From assembly GCA_905221605.1 (NCBI GenBank), contig CAJNDS010002292.1:310001-374000 (forward strand): a DNA stretch of 64,000 nucleotides, given 5' to 3'. A program made the position numbers and the translations under genes. This stretch comes from Symbiodinium natans (lineage: Eukaryota; Sar; Dinophyceae; Suessiales; Symbiodiniaceae). This document shows, piece after piece, positions 11,191 to 23,504 of the stretch (position 1 is the stretch's first letter; each line of letters begins with the position of its first letter). Under the pieces are notes generated by a model. The model ran no database searches. It worked only from the letters and a program-made list of their open reading frames with translations, and had not been told where the DNA came from.

Positions 11191-13790
11191 CTAGTTAAGG
11201 ATTCCTAGGAAATCTGACGAACTCAACGCATACGTCAGACGTATCCCTCATCCGAGAGATTTGCGCAATTTTGGCGTGTCTTCATGCGCAGGCCGCCTCT
11301 GGCTGCTTGAAGCTTCCAGCCCTGGTGCTCGGGCTCATGCAGCTGCTGATGCATGGCTTGTGGCGCTTCGTTGTGGCATTTCTGGGGCTTTGTGGTGTCG
11401 CGATGTCGTCCAGGCTGCATGGCCGATCTGACTGCACACCTTGCCCATTCTTGCCCCGCACGTGTATTGCGCGCCCTGCAGGCGCTCGCCAAGCCAACTT
11501 CCAGACTCCTCGCCATCCGACAGCAGCCCCAAAGTTGGTCGCAGCAGATCCAAGCTGTCTTGGGAGCTGTCGCAGGACGTTGCATGTAAAGCGATAAAAG
11601 CCGATGACATATGTCAGTGTGATGTTCGATGCTGGAAGTTGGAGGACTCGGTCCAATCAGGCTGCCGAGGGAAAGAGCGTGCAATCTCAAATACGCGAGC
11701 TGCAACCAGCCCCAAACTAGGCCACAAACTGCAACTCAAGGATTGGAGGATTTGTCATTCCAAGCAGCACAATCCTGTATTATACATTGGAAACTTAGAT
11801 AACAGGAGAAGTTCTTTCCTCCAAGCAGAGTTTTCTCTCACTTTTCATTCTCTGTTTGTTTGCTCACTCTTTGCTCGTGCGCATGGAACTTGTGTAGACG
11901 ACTCCTGTCAACACACAGACAAGGCCCAAAACAATTGTGCCAGCCTAGAGCCCAAACAGTGTGCCCAGACGTCCAAAAGCGGTCGTTCGCGAGCCCGGAC
12001 ATCCAAAAGCGACGTTTAAGAGATGACAGCTTCGCATTTCGCGGCCACGCAGGTGCCTCGGCGAGAGAGTGATTTTTGTCCAAAAGGCGAGCAGTCGCGA
12101 AAATTGCATGCTCGGCAGCGCGCCCCCCCTCAACCTAGACACTCTTACTACTCACATTAGAAACCCTCGGTGTTGACACACCGCTTGGGGAAAAACGCAA
12201 GAGCTTCATGAGAAGGGAACGGGGTGCCGGTGGTTTCCGAGATTATCCCGGCATTAAACAGTGTATGAGAGCTGCAGATCTGCGGACTTATGTGAATAGC
12301 GAGACATAGCCTGACATAGCCGGATGACGTTTCAGATCGTTTCAGCCTTGGCCTAGGGTTTGCCTTTTCAGAAGCAGAGGGCTGGAACCCGCTCCAACTT
12401 CCAGGCTCTATTCCCCAAACCGAAGGCGCTTAGGAAGGTCCGTAAGCAGGTCGAGGTCGGGCAGCGGACAAGTTGTGAGATAGTTACCCGTGTGCCGGGA
12501 GGTCAGAAAAGCCACATGAGGTTCAAGGGGTCGGAAGCAGGTGTGGGATTGGTGGGTGGTGGGTAGGGATGGCGGTCGGTTCTGAGACTGCTATCAATAC
12601 TCCTACGGCCCGAGGCCTCGGCGGATTATTCGGCGGCCCCGGACTTTCAAGATACGATGTTTTCGGACAGTCCAGCAAGTCTCAACACCGATCTGACACC
12701 GATGTTGCGTTCACTGAAAAATGCCGAAACGATGGCGCTGGCCTAGTTCAGCACACGTTATAGACAGGATGGACACGTGGCAAACTCGCTTGGGACAGGG
12801 ATGTTTTCCAATAAATGGGCGACGCTGCCAACCCACACCCTCATGGCACAGAGCTTAGGCCTTATGGGAACTTATAGGCTTAGGTCCGGGGAACGTGGCA
12901 GCATTTTTCTCCTGCAGGACTTGAAATGCAAGTATCCGGCGGTGGCTGGGCGCACGTGAACAGATTTGCCAAGCTATCGATGTGAAGCATATGCAGGAAG
13001 CTTTTAAGTAAGCGTCTAAGCAAACTTTTATCTTGCCTTGATTTGCCTTGCCTAAGGAGGTCTATGACGGGCTTCTTTCTGTGCCATGGCGTCGCGTTGT
13101 AGCAAATGCTCACCATCGACCTATCCCCAAGAACATGTACTTTGGAAGCACGCTGGCAGGGCCTTTTTGTCGGGGCAGCGACGAGGGATAGCCGAGTAAC
13201 CGGGTGCTCTCTGGATTTTTTTCTTATAGTGTGGCTTCACACCTCCTTCCGCCTCTTTGAAGGCACGTCTTCCTTATTGGCAAGAAGTGCGAGCAGTTTA
13301 CCCGCGAGAGACCAGTCGGCAAGACAGCAGCAGTGTTGTTATATAGTGTTGGGATGTGTTGGGCATGGTCTGTCTATGCTTTTGCCTTGAAGTGGCTTGT
13401 GAGGCACCAGATGTCAAGAACCTGCATTGAGCACTTGGCCGATCTACTGGCCTAACCAGGCTGCGCCACTCCGCTCCGCTACGCCTTGTCAACGAGAGTG
13501 AGATAAACCGCACAAAGGCACACACACACACAAAAGTTCTCCCAACCCTTCAATCCTGAAGTTGCACTCATACTCGTGCTTTCAGTGAAGTCTGCCAAAG
13601 TGAGCGTGGAGCACTGTGGAGCATTCAGCACGTATGTACGTATATTTATATACATACATATATATGTTATACGCGTATAATGTTAAATGCATACACATAA
13701 TCCTGAATCATCTTTCAAAAACTGAGTTCAGGATCACGTAGCCATGTTAGACCCCGGCTGTCAAGCAGTCGGCACGGTCTACCCAGGTTG
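11191..13790. other. No supported gene
   Basis: ORFs at 11235-11705 on both strands are mutual shadows without family motifs. Near 11970-12020 a short element (GACGTCCAAAAGCGGTCGTT / GACATCCAAAAGCGACGTTT) is duplicated in tandem. 13631-13682 is AT-rich TATA/CATA sequence. I see nothing else. Confidence 0.4.
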
Positions 13791-16700
13791 CTCAGCGGAA
13801 AATATGGCCTGCTAAGCTTGCTCCGGCGAGGAGACGAGACAGGAGCCTCATGATCTCTGTCTTTGTCCGACCCAGCTCAAGCCGAAGCAACAGACAACGT
13901 CCCATATTATCGCAACGAATAGGACACAGATGGCAACAACTACTCAGTCCTGGCACGAGACCACCTAATGCTATGGAGCTCTTGGCCACTGAGCCCCCAC
14001 AGCGCTCACGGCGGTGCAGGCAGGCAGCTACTTCAAAGCTCTTTGCACTGCACAAAAGGCCATCGATTGAATCAAATACCAGCACTACTTGATGCTGTGT
14101 AGTTTGGGGCGGCAGTTTATCAGAGCTCTCCTTCACTGCCGAAGTGTTGCAGAGCTGCTGCATGCCATCAGTGGAAGTCTGAGAAAGGATCTTGACATGG
14201 ATCCTGATATGGATCTTCAGCTTTGACGCATTTGACAGGCGATGCTGTTTGCTGTCTACACTCGCGGTGACTTCCGTCACTTGTGCGACCCCTGAAGTGC
14301 CAAGTCCGGCTACTCAGGCATGTCTCGAATCCCCCGTGCCCAGGTTCTCGAAAGACTTCTACGGAGAAGGCCCACCTAAGATTCTGTGATGTTCATCAGT
14401 CAACACAGCGCTCTGCAGGCGTGGCTCCATGTAGTCGGACACCCAGCACCAACTGCGACTAGCAGCAGGTCTGGCATTGGCTGGTCAGGTGCGGACTCGA
14501 ACTCGAGATCCGAATATAGTCAAGCTGTCGCTTCAGTCTTTACGGCACTGCGGCAGGCCGTCGGATTTCACGACCGCCCCTTCCTCTTGCTCTAAATGCA
14601 GCGACAGAGCCTTTCGTACCTTGGGCTCTGTTACTCAGCGAAGTCGTGTGAAAAGTGGCAGAAGCCAAACTCAGACTTCGCTAGGCCTTTGGGGAAGCTC
14701 TGGCCCTGACCTCTGCAGCCTCTGTGGGAGCTTTGGCAGCCTGGCTGCTGGTGTCTCTCGCCCTGCAACTGTTGCTTTGCTGAGCATCTTCGCCCATCAG
14801 CCAATGGTCCTTTTCACGGATTCCGCAGTGTGTGATTTCGACGGTGCCTCAGCTTTTCAGCCTGCAGGTGGCCACAAAAGCTGCAACAGAGACAGAAGCA
14901 TACTGTACAAAAACAACGCGCCCAGCGCACCGACCCCACCCCCCCACCCCCCACCACCCTTCCTGGCAGTGCGGGATATGCGTAGCCTCCTCTCATAGAC
15001 TGCAGAGAGCCTCATCTTCGGCTTGCAGGCCTGGAAGAGCTCTTGAAAGCTCGCCAAAAAGTGTGTGTTTGCTGTTATTCGCTACATTTCGCTAACCTTC
15101 AGGGCGACATGCCGCAAAGCCAAGCACTGAGAAGCAACTTTAAGAGTTGGATAGTGATGACACATTGATGACTTGCAGAGCATGCTCCAATCCCAGTGCC
15201 AGTTGAGGAGTTGCAGATGACCAGCAAACCCGGCTTTCCATGCCACATCCTGATTTGCTTGCATTCTGCAATGCCCAGCAATGCACTTGCGAGCTCTGCA
15301 CAGCTCTGCATATGACGGCTGCCATGGCTGCCCTGCCTCGAGGGGGACGCACATGACCTCCAGCGCAGGGAGCGCTTTACAGTCCCTGATGAGTTTCGGG
15401 CTCATCGGCTCTGTCGCATCCCAGATTTTCCACATTACCCATGTTGGATCAAAGCCTTATGCGAGGCAAGCAAGGCGGAACGAAAGGTGCGCGTCTTAAG
15501 CTTGACTGTTCTGTTGGTTCTTCTTATTTCCTCACTCCTTCTCAGTCTCAATTGGCTTGAAGGAGCCAAAGCTTCACCTCCTGGTGCCCAGCCAAGCCAA
15601 AACCCATCTGGCGGAGGCCGATTCATTGGGAGAAAATTTATGTTGAGAGAAGTCACACTTGGCACTGTACTCGTACCGACTCGTGCTTTAGTGATTGTCA
15701 GCACTGGCAGGTGCTGCTCCTCCAGCTGCAGTGAGGCGGTGTCTGGCAGAGTTTGGCTGCCCAGAAAGGAGTGATGTCATAACGGAGGCCCAAAGCGACA
15801 GATCAGAAAACAGTTGTATCCAGTGCGCTGGTTGCTCAGCTTGAGCGGCAATGTGCCTTCATCATACTGTTCGGCTCTTGCAAACAAAGTAGCATTGTGC
15901 TGCGTGTATTAAGGACACAGCTGAATGTCTCATCCAAAGCTGGGGCTTTGCTCACTTCGCTGGTGCTGCCGGCATGGTTCACGTTCAGTTGGCAGGGTTC
16001 GAGAGCACGGGTGGGCTTCTACGTAAACTAAAGTTTGAAGACTTTCTAAAGGTGGGTCTTCGAAAATGCTTTCTTGATGACCCAGGAAGAAGTTGGTGCT
16101 GGGCTTTCGGCTTTCGACTACAAAAGTCTCAAAACCCTCATGGACCATGCCAGTTCATGGCCATAAGTGTCCCACCTGTTCGTATCCGGAACATCCCACA
16201 CGAAACGCACATTAATCCTGACCAGGCCGAGGTCAGAAGGTTTTAGCAGAGTTTTTAGCAGAACAAATGATAGAACGCGTATGAATGTAAGAGAGCACGT
16301 CAATTGCAATGCCGTGTAATGTCAAGCGTTAGGTGCAGAAGCCCAGTGCAAACTCTGCGCAGGTTGCGAGCCCAGAGTCCGCATGAGCATGAGTCAATAT
16401 TGTCAGTATGTTCACCAGTCCGCGTCAAGCTGCTCAGCATAGTACTGATGGGCGGTACTTTGCCACGAGGCTGCCAACTCTGGAGCAGCACCCAAGTCCA
16501 CGGAGGACCCTTCCTGGTGAGACCGTTTGTGAGTGTTGCAATCTGGATGGAGCGTTCGAGGCTGGTAGACTTACTGGACCCAGTTGGTTTCTGCTGCATT
16601 GGTCCTGTCGCATTCCGGATCACGTGGGCAAGCTTGTGGAGAGCACCCAGCCCCACAACTTTCGTGCAGATGGCTGTGATGGTTTGGGGCAGCTCGGACT

Positions 16701-17530
16701 CTCGTTGAGTTGGTGCCTGGTTTAAGAAAAGCTTCTGGATTCGGCAGATTCCGTGGTCACAGTTGTTCTTCGCACCCAAAGGTGGGCAGGCGCTATTCGG
16801 TAAAGAAGACCCAAGCCAGACAGACATACCGATTGGTTCCGATGCGAGCGATGCAAGGCCGCAAGTTCCTCCAGCTCCAGAATGTGTTTCTGGGCCCTCG
16901 AAGAATGAGCTTCCATTCCTGATCTGAATTCCGCTTCTGTCCCTCAAAACTCGATTGTTCTGCTCTGACGTGAAAATGTGCTATTGGGCCCTCGGAAGAA
17001 GATGAAGGGTCTCCGCGTCTTCACAGACTGAATACTAATTAGGTACTGCGATGGTGCCATGCTTTTTGGAGGCCCTGGCTAACCGCCTGCAGAGAGGCAA
17101 CTTAGGTAGGCACTCAACTCTGACGCCAACAAAAGAAAAGCTTATCATCCTCCCAACAAATCTGCGTCCACTAATGTTCTTACTAAAACATGAACTAGCG
17201 GAAGCCCAGAGCCTCTTGTTCTTTACCAATCTTTTCGTTGGCAGAGCAGTGCTGAACCAAATTGCAGCAGAGAAGCATGTTCTATGCATCCAGCATCATG
17301 TAGCAAAGATGGAGCATCGTGTAGCTGTAGCTCTTGTGGCATCGATGTCCAGGATGGGCGCGAAACATCCAAGCCAACCCACAGCGACCGTGCGTTGGAG
17401 GAAGCAGAGGCTGGAGTGCCTGGGTTTCTATTTGCAGCTCACTTTGAGGCATGTGACATGAAGCCTCCTTCAGCCTTCGACTGCAGGCGAAGGTGCCTCT
17501 TCTCGGTGGAGATGTGGCGCCCACAATAGG
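13791..17530. other. No supported gene; overlapping ORFs on both strands
   Basis: The longest frames are 16300-16947 on the - strand (215 codons) and 14477-14998 on the + strand (173 codons). Neither shows a motif I recognise. A GTG-start ORF at 15487-15774 begins with a hydrophobic stretch (LTVLLVLLISSLLLSL). 14935-14960 is a C-rich run. Real exons may be hidden here but none could be anchored to a family. Confidence 0.35.
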
Positions 17531-20500
17531 GATTGCTATCGGTTCCCAGGTCCAATCCTCATTTTATTAGCAGTCCAACCCGGAGATGCCGTAGATGGCA
17601 TCCTTGCAGGTTGTTGACAGAAGTGTGAGCCCATGGGGCGCATGCGACGGTGCGCGCGCGCTGTCGGTCCCCACCTGAGCTCTTTCGTAGATCTTCCTCA
17701 GCTCCGTTCACGTTGTCTTCCTGCATTTATGTTTTTCATTTCCCTCCTTGTTCTTTCCTTTGATCAAGGTGATCGGTATAGTTTTCATCGTGCTCCTCAT
17801 TGCTGTCCTGGCCTCAACAAGAAGCCTGATCTGCAGCAGTGGTCCCACGAGCCCCCCCTAACAACAACTACCAGCTAACACGTGCTACATTGCTGCTACA
17901 TGCTATCCGGGCACATCTCATTCACCTCCAGTACTGCTTGGGTTGCGGGCCCCTTCGCTGGTTGCCCCGCTCCTTGTATGTTTACTTGATGCTTCGAGAG
18001 CATGCTCCTCAATGCGAACCCTTGATGCGTTGCCAGCCCCCCAATCTCCGTCGGTTTATTTTGAGATGTGACATGAAGTTATGAAGCTTTCTTTAAGGTG
18101 GTTGCCGGCGTTATCTTTTTGGTGAAGCCTCATGGGGCTGTCGCATCCTCAGAGCCCAGATCAGAGGCCTAGAGCGTGCCGCACGTTACCGCAGATTTGA
18201 GGAGCATTCAGCGCAAGGAAGCCTTCGCAAAGGGACACCAGAGGCCCTCAAGTCTAGGGCAGCAAGGTGCTATTCCCAAGTCCAGGAGCTGCGTTCCTGC
18301 TGTGTCTGTTCAATACGTCTGATCTGGTTAGGCACGTCGAGCAGATCATGCTCATGCTGCAATGGCAAGTGCAACTGTTTCCCCTGCTGAAGCAGAGGCT
18401 TTTTGACCAATTGTCGTGCCTCCATGCGCCTCCCCTGTCCTCTGCTCTGCAAATGTTTGTCAGCTCACAGTGCCAGGAAGTGCGGCACCAGCATAATCAG
18501 CAGGTCATCACCACCACCCGTTCACAGGCCTCATGGACTGAGAACACGACTTTTAGAAGTTTTGCAGCTTGATGCCTGAATAGAGCTTTGGCGTGTCTCT
18601 GCCGTGCGAGATCGGGTCAGTTTGCGCGCAGGCGATGCAAAGCAGGCATGAGAATGGAGAGAATGGCCCTGAGCACGGAGAGCACATCCACCAGCGCAGC
18701 CAGCGAAGCAGTCAAAGCAACTCGAGCCTCGTGAAGGCAGGGGGCTGTATGCCTGACAAATCTCTATATTTGCATCACCGATCATCACCACGTGCAGCAC
18801 AGTGCAACCTGTGCAAATGTTTGGTGTGACGATGCATGTCTCGGCTCAGGGATTGCTTGATGTCGGCTCGTGTATGGTGGATCGTTTGTTGGTCTCCGGC
18901 CCAGGTAGTGCCTCCGTTCTCTACACGCACCGGTGAGGCTGGCCCATGAGTCGTCACGAAAGCAAGCTCCGCGAGCTCTAGCAGGCGTTCGAGTTTACAA
19001 GATATCTTGGTTCAGCACATTGAGCAAAGAGTTCCGGTATTTGTATGAGCTATGTTGAGGTCTGCTGGGTCAACAAGGGACCATAAGGGACCTCGACCTC
19101 TGTGCGGTTCAATCACTTCGGAATCTTCGTGAGACTTTCAAACTTTCGATCTGTGGCATTTTGCTCATTTTAGAGCTTGGGTCCCTTAGCTTAGGGCCAG
19201 CAAACCCATCGAAGTCAATCGCCTTTCAGAACATCAAGGGTAAACCTCATGACTACCAAATACATGGTGGCAGGTTTTTCTGGGTGTTCGAGAACTGATG
19301 TATGCTTGGGCGTTTTTACGCTGGGTGTTCTCATGCACGTATACAGTGTCAGGTCACAACGTTTAGCATGCATTAGCATCCAAGCATGACGCGCAGGCGC
19401 TGTCAGCAACCGTCGGTCCGACATCTTTTCTGATCTGTTCCGAAATCCGAGCTAGTAACTACATGTAACTACTAGATCAGGACATTTCATCAATCTTTAC
19501 CTGCAATTGGGGCTGGTCTCTTGTCGACTTGAGCCCGTAAACCAGCAATGGACTGCAGGCTGAGAGGACGGGGGGCTTCCATTGCGACGAGCACGAGGTG
19601 CCGGCGATCAGCGGCAGCTCTGCAGCTTGAGTCTGCTCGGCTCATGGAGTGGCAGGTGTCCCATCTTCGGTATTGGTCTGCCGAGCACATCGAGTACTGT
19701 TGCCGATGCCTTGCGTGATTGTCAGTGATTGTGCACACTTGCGTACTGTGGAAGGTGTTGCTGAAAGTCTACCATTCGGAAACAACACGTCGAAGCATGG
19801 CCGTACTTGAAACGCACCCTTCTCATGTAAAGACCGTGTTAAAAGGCGTCACACGCACAGAGCCATGCTTCAGCCCATCCCTCGTTTCAGTGCCCACGAG
19901 AACCCAGACTTTTCTATTCACTTCTCTCTTAAGTCTCCCGTCGATTCCTGCGATCGGTGTCAGGCCTAGATCTGTGCATCTCTGCTGCGTCTCCTTTCCC
20001 TGTGACCTAGGTGTAAATGCAGACATTGGTTGCGATGCTGGCAGCCAAGTGGCACGTCTCGTGTTCACAGCAAGGAGAACAGATTGAACAGATGCTCAGT
20101 CCTCAGTCATTTGTTAGGTGCTCCCTGCAGCTGGGGAGTGTGACAGCCCAGATGCTCTCACTGACTGGACGCCAATCGTTTCAGGGGCAGAATTGTGTTG
20201 CGCTTCTCCCCCAAGATTCGTCCACCTTCGGGTGATTTCGGGCGCCTTTTGCAGGAGCTCCTGGGCAGACTCGTGCAACAAGTGCGGTGGTGGAGTCAAA
20301 GTCCGGCGTCGCAGGTTAGGGTTCACGCAGTTCTGACAGTTCACGGCCCCGTGGCCCTGTCTGAATTGGAGCTACGATCGTCGGCTGACAGGTTTGCTTC
20401 TGCGTACGACCATTGCGAAATCAGCTCGACAAGCAGGTCAGGCAGCATCGCATCACAGCACCTGCTCAGCACCTGCCATGTCAAGCATTGTTGACAATCC

Positions 20501-23400
20501 TTTGCAGCAAGCATGTCTTGACTTTTTGCAATCAGCTGTGTTTGCAGGAGAGTGGATTTGACAGACACGCGTCCTTGCCACGAAGCAAGAATGGAAGAGT
20601 TTGTGCCGCGAAGCTCGAAACAGTTTCGATTGCAATTTTTGCAGACATTGCAGACTGTGCAGTACTTTTGGCACGCTTCTTCAGGTCGCATTGGTCTGGA
20701 TGGGGTGTGCCTGAGATGTTGCTTCCACCGCCTGCCTAATTACTGCAAGTGACTTGAAGATGGTCATGTGGCTTGCCAGGCGAATGCAGCGTCACCTGCG
20801 ACGACGGATACCGGGAACGAGCATGTTCCCCAGAGTCTCCAGGAATGCCCGTTCACTCTCACGCCAATACCTTCAAAGTCCTTTCAACGCGCACATCCAG
20901 TAAAGCGACATGAACTTCGACGTGCTTTTGTTTCTCTCTGAGCAATTTTAATTTGCAGGAACCAGAACAGTGTTTCAGGTATTGAGAGACTACTGTGCCG
21001 GCTTCAGGGCTTTCAGGGGGAGTTGCAAGGTTTGCTCACCCCTGTTTTGTGCTGAGGGCAACTTTAGACTTTAGGGTTCTCGGTTGTATGGAACTTGTCT
21101 GAAGATTCCTCGAGCAAATCCAGTCCTCAACGAACTTTTCCATTCGGCTTTGTGTTAAGGTGCGGGACATGAGAGAGCTTGCCCTCGAGTGCCACCTTGT
21201 TGTGAACTCGGATGACGCATGCTCACAAGCGCCAACTTTTCGCTGCTGCGCTGTTTTTACCACCGGGTTGTCAGGAGTTTCCTCTTAAAGAGACTATGCC
21301 GTGCTCCAGGCCAGACTCTGCCAGACTCTGCAACCTGATGTGTGCTGCGGCGCTGTGTGCAAGAGATGCTTCTGTAAGGCCAAGCTGCCGTTTCTGAAGC
21401 CGACTCCCAGTCCTAGTCATGCCGGCATCTGCACCATGAGATGCTGTGATCTACCAGGAAGGCACATCATCCAGAGGTTGCAGCGGAATGTGACAATTGT
21501 CGTGGTCGGAATGTACAAGTCACGCCAACATGATCAGTCGCCACAGCCGAGCCAGTAACACCGGCATGCAGCGCAGAGGTGCACCAAATGCAAAATGCAT
21601 GAAGTGCTACCTGACCCCGAGCCCGGCATCGCAACAGAAGTAACGAAGCTACTACACTGCACTCGAATCCCAGCATGCTCCACTCAACCTTCTGTCGAAG
21701 CTACAAGTTCCGATGTGCCATGATGTGCAATGACAATGTCAGGAACTTCAGGAACAGCTAACCGAAACTTGTTTGCATGCGGATGTTGGAGGCTCGTGGA
21801 CTTCGACAGTTTTCGAACTACTCGTAGCAGGCGCCTAACCTGTGAATCCAATGTGAGAGTTCATCAACTCGATGTATTGCTTTATATGGCTGCGGCATTT
21901 CCAGTCCAACAGGTTCTTGACCTTAGCCGGGCTACCCTGTAAGCTCGGGATGGCTATCTGTTCAAATTCTCGACGGACTCACTTCCGATCTCGGTGCAGT
22001 GCAACAAAGTCTTGCAGCTAGCCTTGCTCAAGCTCTCTGCATCGGATCCGCAAGCTTGCAGCATCAGGAGTCGCTTCATTGTTGGCATGAGCAAGATATA
22101 AGAACACCAAGCGCCATGCGCGCCTCATGAATTGAGAAGCATCCCGCTGGCCAAAGCTTGCCACATCTGTACAGCGCATGCCGCATGTCAAGAAGGGAAA
22201 ACACATCATGCATCATGCTTGAATCGCTTGAATGCTCCTTCAGGGTCTTGTGGACCACTCAGTGTCCCTTCGCAGTTTCGACGAAGTCGCCCCTCATCGA
22301 GAGCTTTGGATCCGGGACGTGAGGAGCTGATATCCGAGTGCCCATGCGCTCTTCCTTCCTTCCTTCCTTCCATCTTTCCTTCCTTCCTTCCTTTAATGGA
22401 AGCGATGCTGTGCGACAAAGGGCGGTGGAGAACAGCAAGCGCCCAGGGTAATGGATGTAAAAAGGTTTGTAGTCTAGGTTTCCGGCCTACATCAACTGGC
22501 ACAAGCGTTCACAAGCAGCTCATGCAGCACATGAACTCATTGCGTAGCTGACTACGGCTTGCGCGCGTAAGCTGAGTTCGAGATACTCGTGACGGTGTAG
22601 TCCGTCCCACAAGCAGGTACTTTGCTCCGGGCAGAGTGCGGTGCTTAGCTGCAGTGTGCTTGACGAGCTTGCTGTTTGCTTGATGAGCAGCGATCACGTT
22701 CTGCCACATCGCTCCGTTCAGCTAATCCTCGAGCTGCCTCTGGACAATGGCGGGACGCTTCAGGCCCTTGGCCATGTCGAATGCGCACTAGAGCGCAGGG
22801 CCGCAGGGACGTACAGGGACACATGGATGTGCAGCAAAGCAAAGTGAAATGGTTGCTCCAGCCGGTCCGAACCGGAAAGGTGCAAAAAGAAGCCCCACTT
22901 CCAGGTGACTGCTCACGAAGCTTCCGAAAGTCAAGCTCCGCCTGGTGCACCTGCAGGGTCCTTCCAGGAGCCTCGGCATGTTGATCATGTTGTCGTGGAC
23001 GGGCTGGCCGCCCAAATAGGGCGCGACTTTCGGTTGGTGTTCATTTTGGGGGGCAGCTGTTGCGATGTTTTCGAGCTTTCAGAGCATTTTCACAACCTCA
23101 GCGGAACGAGCATAGACGAGCACTCAGGAATGGCGCTGTCTTCGTTTCCTTCGCAGCGACTTGGCACATGCACTGGAATGGCAAACGCAAGATGGCAAGC
23201 TCCAGGGATCTCAAAGGGTCGGGAAATGTCAAGAAATGTTTCGGTTGTTGGATCCCATAGTCAGTTGCCTTTCTTGGAGGCGGAGGTCTGATACAGAGCG
23301 TGACGAAGGCAGGCCTGAAACGTATTTTGGAAGCAGGCAAGACTCTTGCATTTTGTTCAGGTGGTTGTCTATCCAAACGACGACCCAGTTCCCAGGATTC
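17531..23400. other. No named gene; scattered coding-like patches
   Basis: Weak + strand candidates are 18267-18572 (101 codons, amphipathic, Gln/Leu-rich), about 19580-19715 (LQLESARLMEWQVSHLRYWS) and about 20195-20280 (GDFGRLLQELLGRLVQQV). They could be isolated exons of unknown genes. 22351-22393 is a (CCTT)n run. The N-terminal exons of the AdoMet gene at 23.5 kb may lie in 22.9-23.5 kb. Confidence 0.3.
22351..22393. repeat. (CCTT)n microsatellite
   Basis: Two runs of CTTC tetranucleotides interrupted by CATCTTT. Confidence 0.9.
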
Positions 23401-23504
23401 AAGGCACCGCCTACAGATTCTCTTTGTTGGTCAGTTGTGGGAGACAGTGGAATCGGACTTGGACTGCAGGAAGGAATGCGCATCTCAAATCCTTTGTGAC
23501 TGTC

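Noticed and set aside
13720-13760. CACGTAGCCATGTTAG as a relic spliced leader
   Set aside because: It shares only GTAGCCAT with the dinoflagellate spliced leader and lacks the rest. No relic leader was found by eye anywhere in the window.
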